64,000 bases of DNA from Salvia splendens (taxonomy: Eukaryota > Streptophyta > Magnoliopsida > Lamiales > Lamiaceae). Positions 55,455 to 64,000 of the stretch are shown piece after piece. The notes below the pieces were generated by a model, which was not told where the DNA came from, did not search any database, and saw only the letters and a list, made by a program, of their open reading frames with translations. The DNA is taken from positions 8,115,708 through 8,179,707 of the forward strand of contig NC_056052.1 in NCBI RefSeq assembly GCF_004379255.2, read 5' to 3'. The position numbers and the translations under genes were made by a program. Position 1 is the stretch's first letter. Every line of letters begins with the position of its first letter.

Positions 55455-58211
55455 TCAATTCGGGGTCTGGCCCCCGCGAAGGCCAGACTTTGGTGGCGCT
55501 GTCTGGTGTGTCACTTTAGCTTTCTTTCTGGCCGGCAACTCCGTCTTCTCATGTCGTTCTTCTGTCGGGCGGGGTACGGTTGTCTTCAATATCACGGGCC
55601 GAGAGGGAGATGGAGTAGTCTGGGGCCTTGGGGCATGCGGTGGCTTCTGCGCAGTCAGACTTCCTTGACCTGGCGTTGTAGAATCGCCGCTAGGCTTCGG
55701 AAGTTCCTTCGGTGTCTCTGGGAACCTTGCTCTAACCCACTTTGTCATCGCCATCATCAACTCAACTCCTTCCGTCATCTTCTCAGTACATCTGGTCGAT
55801 GTCGCCACAAGATCGGACAAGCGCCCCTTGAGGGCCACCATTTCCTCCCTAACCTTCCGAACTTCCGTCCGTATGTCTTCCAGCTCCGTTCGTACTCCAG
55901 CGACATCCTTCCTGACACTTTCAGTACTATTCTTACTTTTTCCCCACAGGGACACAATCTCCTCCCGAACCATCTTCATTTCTGACCTCATCCAACCTAC
56001 CTCCTTTCGCACTTCCTCTACTTCAATCCTGGCTCCTGCTTCTACGTCAGTCGTATCCTTCACTTCCACCACATCGGGGTCCTGTTTCACCTGAGCCTCT
56101 GACTGCCCAACCTCGTAAAAGCATACTTCCCTCCCGCGTGCGATCAGCAACCCCTTATTGAAAAAATAATCCATGTTAAAAACCTCAGGGGGCGAACATG
56201 TCTTTACCTCTCGGCATGCCTTATGGATCTTCATGATTACATTCCTCTGCAGATAGGCTCTGAGCAGGTGGCACGTGTATAGGTGCCGGGAAGGATTTGC
56301 AGTCACTTGATGGCAGGCTTGGGCTATCCAATAGCCCAAGTGAACTCTTACCCTCGTAGCCCTGCACCATGTGAAGTATAGATCGGCGGTAGTCAGAGCA
56401 TTGTTGGCAGTTCCCATTAAATTGTAACTAATAAAAGTCTGGGCAAATCGCAGGACCCTATTTTCGATGTGGTGTGCCTTCGAAAAGCTTGTTTTAAACT
56501 GACCCACCCTCGGGTGAGTCAAGAACTCCCAGGCGCTTTGCGCTTTGAATCCCGGTGTCATTTTCGGTGGACCAATCATCCTCTCGTTCCACAGGCCTTC
56601 ATCATCCTCCGTTCGGGTCTGCAAACCCATCCGCAAGGTCCATTCCCGGATGCTCATCGTATGTTCCTCACTGAAGAGTCTGAAATTAATGGATTCGGCA
56701 TCCAAATCGGTAGTGGACTTGAATCGGAAGGTGGAAAAGAATTCTCGGGCCAGGTCAATCGGGACCTCGGTAGTACTGTGCTTGAGCAACCAATCGAAGC
56801 CTATTGCGTCGATATAAGTCCGGAATTCATCGTTGCAAGCAATCGTTTTGAGCTCCGATGAGCTATACATCTTTCCTGATTTAGCGACCTTCCCCTCAGT
56901 ACTCTTCTCCTTATAAATTGTCGTGCGCTTTGGGTCGTCAAACGTCCTCATTTTATCTAGCAAGCTGTTTGTTATCCACACTTCGGTCGGCTCAAAGTTG
57001 AATTCCTCTTCCTGTTCTTCTTCCGAGTCGTTGGACTCAGAAGGGCTCTCGGTTTCCGCGGCATATGGTACCTTAGCTGCCGGCGGAAGTGTGGATTTAG
57101 TAGAGTTCCCTCTCGCCTTTTTGGTCGAGGAAGGAGCAATTTGTTTCCCCTTCCTTTTCTTGTCAGCCGCTTGGCGACGCTTCTCCTCATCACTCTCCCC
57201 CCTGCCAGGTCTGGGAGAGTTCACCTGTTCAGATGCTGCGGTCTCTGGACCCAGCGATTCTTCCTCAGTCGGCTCCACTGTCTCAACAATCTCATCAATG
57301 AGGCTCCGGCGAGCCCGCCTCCTAGCATCTCTGGGGTTGACTGGCGAGTCGGTATCCTGTGGGATCTCGGTCAGATCCACAATCAACTTCACCCCGTCGT
57401 CAGCTGGTTCCTGGCTAATTTCAGAATCGAGGGCTTCTCCCTCCTTAGACAACAATGGGGTTGCCCCCGAGATGTAAATAGGGGTCTCTACCCCCTCAAA
57501 TCTTTCCCCGACATGGGCCTCAGTACCCACCGGTTTCTCAGGGGTATCCCCCTCCACATTTTGTTCAGAAATTAGGGCCTCGTCGCCCCCATCTTCACCA
57601 ACTATAGGGGCCTCCCCCCCCACAGCTTTTTCCAAAACAGGGGTTTCCCCCTCAGAAATACTAACGTCAGCAACAAAATCTTTGACTTCCCCAGATGGTT
57701 CCAGAACATCTCTCTCAACACATTCCTCACTAGCAAGTACGGGCTTCACCCCCTCAGAAACACTAACCGAAACAGGGGTTTCCCCCTCAGTTGCAGAGTC
57801 TACCCTTGGTTCGCACATAGCCAACAGTTCCAACCCTGTGACCAAATCTGAGTTGTCTTCACGATTCCCTGCGGTGGTTGGTTCCGGGCTAGTGGTCGTG
57901 GCTTCTTGAATGTCCTCTGGTTGTGTGGTGGTCTCCGGAACAACTGTCTCCTCTGGTACGGCAGTGGGTTCCTGGGCGATGGCTTCTTGAACGGCTTCAG
58001 GTTCGGCGACGGGTTCCGAGACGGCCTCCGGTTGTTGTACACTAGAAAACGGAGCAGCCTGTATGGATTTACCCATTACGGTTGCAAACATGGCGAATGC
58101 CTCCATCGCCTTCTCCGCACCCCCAAATTTCTGGAATAGCTCGGCCATAAACGCCGCCGCCCCAGAGTCGGCGGATCCTGAGGTGCTACCGGTTCCTTGT
58201 TTGTTTTCCAT
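55455..58211 (-). CDS. Extra ORF (918 residues) of the Athila-type element, env-position
   Basis: Placed after pol, where Athila elements carry an additional ORF of unclear function, sometimes called env-like. Residues 1-370 are acidic and of low complexity with repeats such as SEGETPV, then a Lys/Arg-rich run (KKRKGKQIAP). Residues about 400-700 form a globular part (FNFEPTEVWITNSLLDKMRT, WLLKHSTTEVPIDLAREFFS, ADLYFTWCRATRVRVHLGYW) that resembles the Athila ORF / putative plant transposon protein family. Residues about 735-835 are a coiled coil with repeats like VRKEVGWMRSEMKMVREE. The tail is Pro-rich and basic. I see no signal peptide and no convincing membrane segment, so a true envelope role is not supported. 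The frame is intact over 2.7 kb. Confidence 0.75.
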   Translation of the reverse strand: MENKQGTGSTSGSADSGAAAFMAELFQKFGGAEKAMEAFAMFATVMGKSIQAAPFSSVQQPEAVSEPVAEPEAVQEAIAQEPTAVPEETVVPETTTQPEDIQEATTTSPEPTTAGNREDNSDLVTGLELLAMCEPRVDSATEGETPVSVSVSEGVKPVLASEECVERDVLEPSGEVKDFVADVSISEGETPVLEKAVGGEAPIVGEDGGDEALISEQNVEGDTPEKPVGTEAHVGERFEGVETPIYISGATPLLSKEGEALDSEISQEPADDGVKLIVDLTEIPQDTDSPVNPRDARRRARRSLIDEIVETVEPTEEESLGPETAASEQVNSPRPGRGESDEEKRRQAADKKRKGKQIAPSSTKKARGNSTKSTLPPAAKVPYAAETESPSESNDSEEEQEEEFNFEPTEVWITNSLLDKMRTFDDPKRTTIYKEKSTEGKVAKSGKMYSSSELKTIACNDEFRTYIDAIGFDWLLKHSTTEVPIDLAREFFSTFRFKSTTDLDAESINFRLFSEEHTMSIREWTLRMGLQTRTEDDEGLWNERMIGPPKMTPGFKAQSAWEFLTHPRVGQFKTSFSKAHHIENRVLRFAQTFISYNLMGTANNALTTADLYFTWCRATRVRVHLGYWIAQACHQVTANPSRHLYTCHLLRAYLQRNVIMKIHKACREVKTCSPPEVFNMDYFFNKGLLIARGREVCFYEVGQSEAQVKQDPDVVEVKDTTDVEAGARIEVEEVRKEVGWMRSEMKMVREEIVSLWGKSKNSTESVRKDVAGVRTELEDIRTEVRKVREEMVALKGRLSDLVATSTRCTEKMTEGVELMMAMTKWVRARFPETPKELPKPSGDSTTPGQGSLTAQKPPHAPRPQTTPSPSRPVILKTTVPRPTEERHEKTELPARKKAKVTHQTAPPKSGLRGGQTPN

Positions 58212-58815
58212 GGATGTTCTGTGGAATTTTTGTAAAGAATTTGGGGCGGAATTTCCAGATTAGGGTTAGAGAGAGAGAAAAAGGGGAGGGGAAATTGGGG
58301 ATTTTTGTGTTTGTGAATATTGGAGAGAGAATAGGTAATGAAAATTGGAAGGTAAAACCGATTATAGTGTAGTTATGAGAGAGGACGTTTTTGGCAGGCG
58401 GTTGCAGGTGATGACGCTTGCGACCGTACGCCTTCCGATAAAGTTCCTTTTGAAATCCGAACCTGTGCCAACTCCCTCCAAAATTTGACTCCACAACGCC
58501 TTGCCCTTGTGAATTCCTTCTGCAAAATCACACTTAAAGAAACACATTAAACTAAAAATTGAAACGCCAGACTCCCCGGGTCTAGGGTATGACAGTATCA
58601 AAAAAAAATTCCTTAAGGAGTCTGGTATTTCGAAAATATTTTTGGAAGATTATTTTTTTTTCTGATTTGTTTGGGTTTTTCTTGATTTAAAGAAAGCGAT
58701 TGAATATTTACAATTTATGTTCAAGTGTTCTCAAGATTCCCTAGGTCAGGTCATGCTAAAACTTCTTGGATGCTGGACCTAGGAAATCTCTAAGAACACT
58801 CACTTCCCAGATCTA
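58212..58815 (-). other. Spacer between pol and the extra ORF
   Basis: About 600 nt without a supported frame. CCTAGGTC near 58740 pairs with GACCTAGG near 58780. The distance from the pol stop suggests that the extra ORF is translated from a spliced or internal transcript. Confidence 0.5.
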
Positions 58816-61800
58816 TTAGGCGATATCCTGGAGTGCGCGTAGTGGCATTTCGTCCACTACACACATCTCCGAGCTATCCCTAAATACCTTTACCCTATGA
58901 CCGTTAACAAGAAAAGGAGTAGAGTTTGAAGAACTTCCCTGGATTTCTACAGCTCCATTTGCACGCAAACTCACAACAGTGTATGGCCCAATCCATTTGG
59001 ACTTTAACTTACCAGGCATTAGCTTGAGCCGGGATTGGAATAGGAGAACCTTATGCCCGACTTGCAATTCCTTGACCCGGAGGTTCTTGTCATGCCAGAG
59101 TCTTGTTTTCTCTTTGTACCACATCGCCGATTCATATGACTCCAGCCTTAGCTCCTCCAACTCCTGCAGCTGCAATTTCCTCTCTTCCTCGCAGGATTCG
59201 GGTCTCATGTTTATTTCCTTGACCGCCCAATATGCTCGGTGTTCTACTCCCACGGGCAAGTGACACATTTTGCCGAACACAAGCCTATATGGTGACATCC
59301 CAATAGGCGTCTTGTATGCCGTCCGGTAAGCCCCTAGTGCGTCTCCAAGCCTCTTACTCCAGTCTTTCCTGGACGGATTAACCGTCTTTTCCAGTATCGC
59401 CTTTATTTCTCTGTTGGATATTTCCGCCTGGCCGTTGGATTGAGGATGATAAGGTGTAGACAGTCTGTGATGGACGCCATATTTTCTCATCAGAGCTTCA
59501 ATAGTCCGGTTGCGGAAGTGTGTCCCATTGTCAGATATTATAGCTCTGGGCACTCCGTACCTGGTGAAAATGTTAGCTCTAAGAAACCTTGCTACCTCCT
59601 TAGCTTCACACGAGGTGGTTGCTTTTGCCTCTATCCATTTTGACACATAATCCACTGCCACAAGTATGTAGGTGTTCCCGTATGAAGACGGAAATGGACC
59701 CATGAAGTCCATCCCCCAAACATCGAAGATCTCACACACAATCACTGGGACTTGCGGCATCTCATTCCTCCTGGATATTCCCCCGGTCTGTTGACACCTC
59801 TCACAATTCTTACAAAACTCGAACGCATCCTTATGCAACGTAGGCCAGTAAAAACCACTATCTAACACCTTCCTTGCTGTCTTCCTAGGTCCAAAGTGAC
59901 CTCCACAAGCTAGGGTATGGCAATGAGTCAGCACATCCATGTGTTCCCACTCCGGGATACACCTCCGGATTACTTGGTCGGCTCCCATTCGCCACAAATA
60001 CGGGTCATCCCAGAAATAGTATTTGGCCTCGCTTTTCAATTTCATCTTCTGGGCCCGAGAGATTACTTGCGAACTTGGCACTTCTCCAGTGACTAAGTAA
60101 TTTGCCAGATCTGCGAACCATGGCTCAGCGTTTTGATGGCTTTTCCCTTTTTCGTCATCCCCTGGACCTGTTAACTCCATAACCTCCTCCCAGCTGGTAA
60201 GTCGAGGAAATTTTTTCACGTAGTACAAATGTTCCTCAGGGAATGCGTCCGGTATTGCTTCCTCGGTCTCCCCTTGAAATATCCTGCTTAGATGATCGGC
60301 TACTTTATTTTCAGTTCCCTTTTTATCTCTAACTTCCCAATCGAATTCTTGCAAAAGCAACACCCAACGGATTAATCTCGGCTTGGATTCTTTCTTCGCC
60401 AGCAAGTACTTTATCGCAGCGTGATCAGTGAAGACTATCACCCTCGACCCAAGCAAATATGGTCGGAATTTTTCAAAAGAGTACACGACTGCCAACATTT
60501 CCTTCTCCGTGGTGTCATAGTTTTTCTGGGCCTGGTTGAGCGTTTTTTACGCATAGAAAATTACGTAACTCTTTCCGTCAACTCTTTGACCTAGCACCGC
60601 CCCTACTGCATAGTCACTCGCGTCGCACATTATTTCAAATGGCAAACTCCAATCGGGCGCTCGGATAATGGGAGCCGATACTAGTCTATCTTTCAGTAGT
60701 TGAAAAGCCTTTATGCACTCCTCATTGAAAACAAACTCAACATCATTGTGCAGCAAATGAGCGAGTGGCTGAGCAATCTTCGCAAAATCTTTAATGAATC
60801 TTCTATAAAATCCTGCGTGCCCTAGGAATCCTCTTACCTCCTTCTGGTTCGTCGGGTAAGGCAGTTTTGATATCACCTCAATCTTTGCTTGGTCTACCTG
60901 TATACCTTTTTCCGAGACTACGTGCCCTAGGACAATTCCCTTAGGGACCATAAAGTGGCATTTCTCGAAGTTCAAAACCAAATGTTTTTCCTGACATCTT
61001 CTCAATACTTTATCCAGACTAGCCAAACATGAGTCAAATGAATTCCCGTACACAGTGAAGTCGTCCATAAAAATCTCGATGCAGTCCTCCAAAAGATCTG
61101 AGAAGATACTCATCATACACCGCTGAAAAGTGCCTGGCGCATTGCAAAGGCCAAACGGCATCCTCCTGTAAGCATACGTGCCGAAAGGACACGTGAAAGT
61201 TGTCTTCTCCTGGTCCTCGGGATCCACATAGATTTGAAAATACCCACTATACCCGTCTAGGAAACAGAAGTATTGCTTGCCCGCTAGCCTCTCCAGCATC
61301 TGGTCAATGAAAGGTAGAGGGAAATGATCTTTCTTGGTCGCTTCATTTAACTTCCTATAATCGATGCACATCCTCCACCCAGTGACTAGTCTGGTGGGTA
61401 CCAATTCATTCTTGTCGTTCTTGACCACCTGTATTCCTGACTTCTTGGGTACCATATGGACTGGACTCACCCATTCACTGTCTGGTATGGAATAAATGAT
61501 TCCTAGGGAGAGTAGTTTCAATACTTCCTTCAGCACTTCCTCCCTCATGTTAGGATTCAATTTGCGTTGAGGGTCTCTGCAGGCTTTTGCTCCTTCCTCC
61601 AAGCGGATGTGATGCATGCACAAATCTGGACTAATTCCTACCAGGTCAGAGAGTGTCCACCCAATAGCCTTCTTGTTTCTTCGGATTACCTTCAGCAGTT
61701 CCTCTTCTTGTCCCTCGGTCAAGCTGCTGTTGATAATAACAGGGAAAGTTTCGTTCTTCTCTAGATAAGCATACTTTAGGCCTGGTGGAAGTGTTTTCAG

Positions 61801-62970
61801 CTCTTTCTTGGGAACATCTTTTTCCTGGGGCAAGGGATTTTTCTCTGTTACTTCCGTAGTCATTCCCTTCCTTGACCCAGCAGAACCTTCCATACTCGCC
61901 ACATAAGGTGTATTCCTTGACCTGGCTAGCTCCGGATTTGCACAGAATTCCAGAATTGCTTCAGCTAACTCCTCATCAGATAACTCACTTGTGTTCATTG
62001 CTTGACACCAACTGGCTACCTCTCTATCAATGTCAAGACTCATCTCGGAGTTCTCAATCTGTTCCTGCATTAATTCCGTCTCAAGATATTCCTGGACCAA
62101 AGGGTTAATAACATCTATAGCATGCATATTTTCAACGTCAAGAGGTTTCTTCATTGCCTCATCAATGCTGAATGTATATTTCTCCCCATTGTAATCAAGG
62201 CAAATTGTTCCATCAAAAACATCAATGATAGTCTTAGCGGTTCGTAGGAAGGGTCTCCCTAAAAGTACTCCGCCCGACTCAGCAGACTCATTATCACTCA
62301 TCTTAATCACATGGAAATCAGCAGGGTACAAGAAGTCATGCACCCTGACTATCACATTCTCAAGCACCCCTTCAGGACAGATGCATGACCTATCCGCCAA
62401 TTGAATCACAACTTTCGTATCTACCATGCCTACCCCAACTAACTTCTTGTATATGGAAAGTGGTAACACGTTTATCGACGCACCTAAATCACACATAGCA
62501 TGCTCGATTTTTACATTACCAATAGAGATGGGTAAGATGAACATACCTGGGTCATTGCATTTTGAAGGCATCTTCCTTTTCTGAATTACTGCGGAGACAT
62601 TCTCGCCTATCAAAATTTTCCCACTGGGCCTATCCTTCCCAGCTATAAATTCCTTGATGAACTTTCTAAATACTGGCATCTTCAGGGCCTGTAAAAATGG
62701 CAGATTGATCTCCAACTTCCCAAAAATGTCCATGAAGTCTACCGGTTCTTCCTTCTGTTTCTTGGCTTTCCCCCGACTCGGAAAGGGTTTCAGTCGCTTC
62801 CCTGCTCCGGTAGAACTTTCAGCTGATAACTCTCCAGTTTCTTTTCCCACTGCCCCATCTTCCAACTCCGGCTCTGGATCGAGGAAGAATGGTTCGGTCG
62901 GTCTAGGCAATTGTTTCTCCAAATCTTTCTCCTCAAGGTCATCCTTGACCAAGGGACTTCCTCCCTCCAA
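58816..62970 (-). pseudogene. Athila pol (protease, RT, RNase H, integrase) with one in-frame stop
   Basis: In minus order: an aspartic protease region with CDLGASINVLPLSIYKKL; reverse transcriptase with MCIDYRKLNEATKKDHFPLP, FLDGYSGYFQI, FGLCNAPGTFQRCM and the catalytic FMDD; RNase H with MCDASDYAVGAVLGQ and [16 protein letters not shown]; integrase with the HHCC finger ([18 protein letters not shown]), Asp in WGMDFMGPF, Asp in ISDNGTHF and Glu in [10 protein letters not shown]; and a GPY/F-type end, [16 protein letters not shown] at 60547-60549 lies between RNase H parts; the same frame continues on both sides (62970-60550 and 60546-58816), so one base change separates it from an intact pol. 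The frame also shifts against gag near 62960. Confidence 0.9.
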
Positions 62971-64000
62971 GTGTCTGGGCTGGGAGTTGTATCCTCTTTC
63001 TTCTTGCCTTCCTTAGGATCTGCCCCCTCCTTTGTTCTCACCACCGGTCCCTCATATCCTTTCCCAGACCTCAAGGTAATCTGACTTATATTAGCTCTAT
63101 CAGGTGGCCTTACTGAGGCCGGAATTTTTCCTTCGTTTCCCCGCATGTCACTCAAAGAAGTGGCTATTTGGGACAATTGCTTAGCCAACATATCCATGGC
63201 TGCTTTCTGCTCCTGTTGAGCATCTTGCAGCTTGTGCACTACGTCATTGTTCGATTGCAGGTTGTTTTGCATATGTTGCTGAGAACTGACGAGGTCTTGC
63301 ACCATATCATCGATATTCTTTGTTAACTTTGGTGGTTGACTGGGTCCCGGCCCTATACTCAGAGTCGGTCCACTTGCTTGATTCTGACAAGCGTTTCCTT
63401 GACCGCCTGAAGAGTTATTGTATTGATTTCCTTGGCCCTGGTAATTGTTTTGGAAATTCCTTTGGTGCGGTGGTACATAAGGGTTCCCTTGATAATTCTG
63501 ATTCCTGTTTCCCCAGCTCGAGTGGTCTCCTTGGTTCCGATTAATCCAGTTGCCCTGCCCCTCTTGATTCCTTCCTGACCAGTTACCTTGTCTTTCGGGC
63601 TGAGGTGCAAACTGCTGACCTTGTTGTGGTGCCGGCTGATTCTGTTCGTTGTCAGTCCATCTGAAATTCGGATGGTTTCTCCAAGGCGCATCTCTCTGTC
63701 TCCCTGGATTCCTGCTCCCATCGGAATTCCAACTTCCCATTGCATTGACCTGGGCCTGATAATCTCCTTCCTGGGTCCCGTAATATTGTTGCATTTGATT
63801 ATCTCCTGGACCAGGAGATTTCTCCTTCCCTTGTGAAGCCAGTGGAATCGTCTTTTCAATCGCGTTCAAAAGAGCCTTCTCGAGCCTATCAATCCTCGCT
63901 TCGACTTTGTTATCTTCTTGTTCTCTCTCAGCATGCACCGATCCTCTTTTCACTGCATTCCTAGGGTTATCGTATGCCTTCTTAGCGTCAATCAACTTCC
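62971..64000 (-). pseudogene. Athila gag, C-terminal part (5' end outside window)
   Basis: The minus-strand frame from the edge reads RLEKALLNAIEKTIPLAS, then VNAMGSWNSD, a Gln/Asn/Gly-rich stretch with repeated GNWxNRNQG units, a heptad part (LQDAQQEQKAAMDMLAKQLS) and NISQITLRSGKGYEGPV. This is the linker between nucleocapsid and protease in Athila polyproteins. The frame differs from pol by one base near 62960, so an indel separates the two. No zinc knuckle is visible in the window. Confidence 0.8.

Larger units (their letters stand above)
52562..64000 (-). mobile_element. Athila-type Ty3/gypsy retrotransposon, running off the right edge
   Basis: In minus orientation the window shows part of gag, protease, reverse transcriptase, RNase H, integrase, an extra long ORF, an untranslated region with hairpins and a 1.55-kb 3' LTR. 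The pol-then-extra-ORF plan, gag text (VNAMGSWNSD, HPNFRWTDN, NISQITLRSGK) and LTR size indicate the Athila branch. The 5' LTR and gag start are beyond 64000. It inserted into the coding region of copia 3. Confidence 0.9.

Noticed and set aside
56923..57575. Plus-strand Ser-rich frames opposite the extra ORF
   Set aside because: They are antisense shadows of the acidic repeat domain of the extra ORF.
55455..58211. Viral envelope gene
   Set aside because: Its place fits the env-like slot, but no signal peptide, cleavage site or membrane segment is seen, so it is listed as an extra ORF only.

Overview
The window is nuclear DNA of a flowering plant. It holds a plant-only Dof zinc-finger gene, a DUF538 gene and an Ole e 1-type secreted protein gene with a spliceosomal intron. 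The rest is mostly AT-rich and full of plant transposons (Stowaway/mariner, PIF/Harbinger, hAT, Ty1/copia, Ty3/gypsy of the Athila type). A eudicot is likely; an asterid such as a member of the Lamiales is only a guess from the Ole e 1 match. There are no bacterial-style operons, CRISPR arrays or rRNA genes.

Region 1 (1-12.4 kb) is the gene-bearing part. A DUF538 gene lies at 1766-2176 (minus). A two-exon Ole e 1-like gene spans 4016-7860 (plus); its intron carries a complete 2.75-kb LTR element with an unrecognised coding region. A Dof transcription-factor gene lies at 11764-12246 (minus). Each gene has a transposon close by: a Stowaway MITE near the DUF538 promoter, the LTR element inside the Ole e 1 intron, and a whole PIF/Harbinger element about 80 bp beyond the Dof TATA box.

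Region 2 (12.4-22.4 kb) is DNA transposons. One 1.9-kb Harbinger element is complete in structure. A second Harbinger element (15959-22416) was split by an 0.8-kb hAT element (8-bp target duplication) and by a 3.67-kb mariner-like element (TA duplication). The mariner element carries a DD39D transposase pseudogene and an extra ORF on the opposite strand.

Region 3 (22.4-34 kb) has no convincing gene. It holds MITEs, a solo Athila-type LTR inserted in a dead copia reverse transcriptase, and long stretches of AT-rich sequence with nothing recognisable.

Region 4 (34-50 kb) is a nest. A decayed hAT transposase gene (minus) is split by a hAT-like element, which is split by a copia element with almost identical LTRs but broken genes. 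A second, 5'-truncated copia element of the same family abuts the hAT gene and carries a Harbinger derivative that encodes only an ORF1-like protein.

Region 5 (50.3-64 kb) is a copia element (minus) cut by a large Athila-type gypsy element (minus) that runs off the right edge. The gypsy element shows a 1.55-kb 3' LTR, hairpin repeats, an extra 918-residue ORF, pol with one in-frame stop, and part of gag.

I found no wholly new defence or metabolic system. The most unusual items are the LTR element with an unknown acidic ORF inside the Ole e 1 intron, the apparent division of Harbinger ORF1 and transposase between separate elements with shared ends, and the mariner element with an extra ORF.
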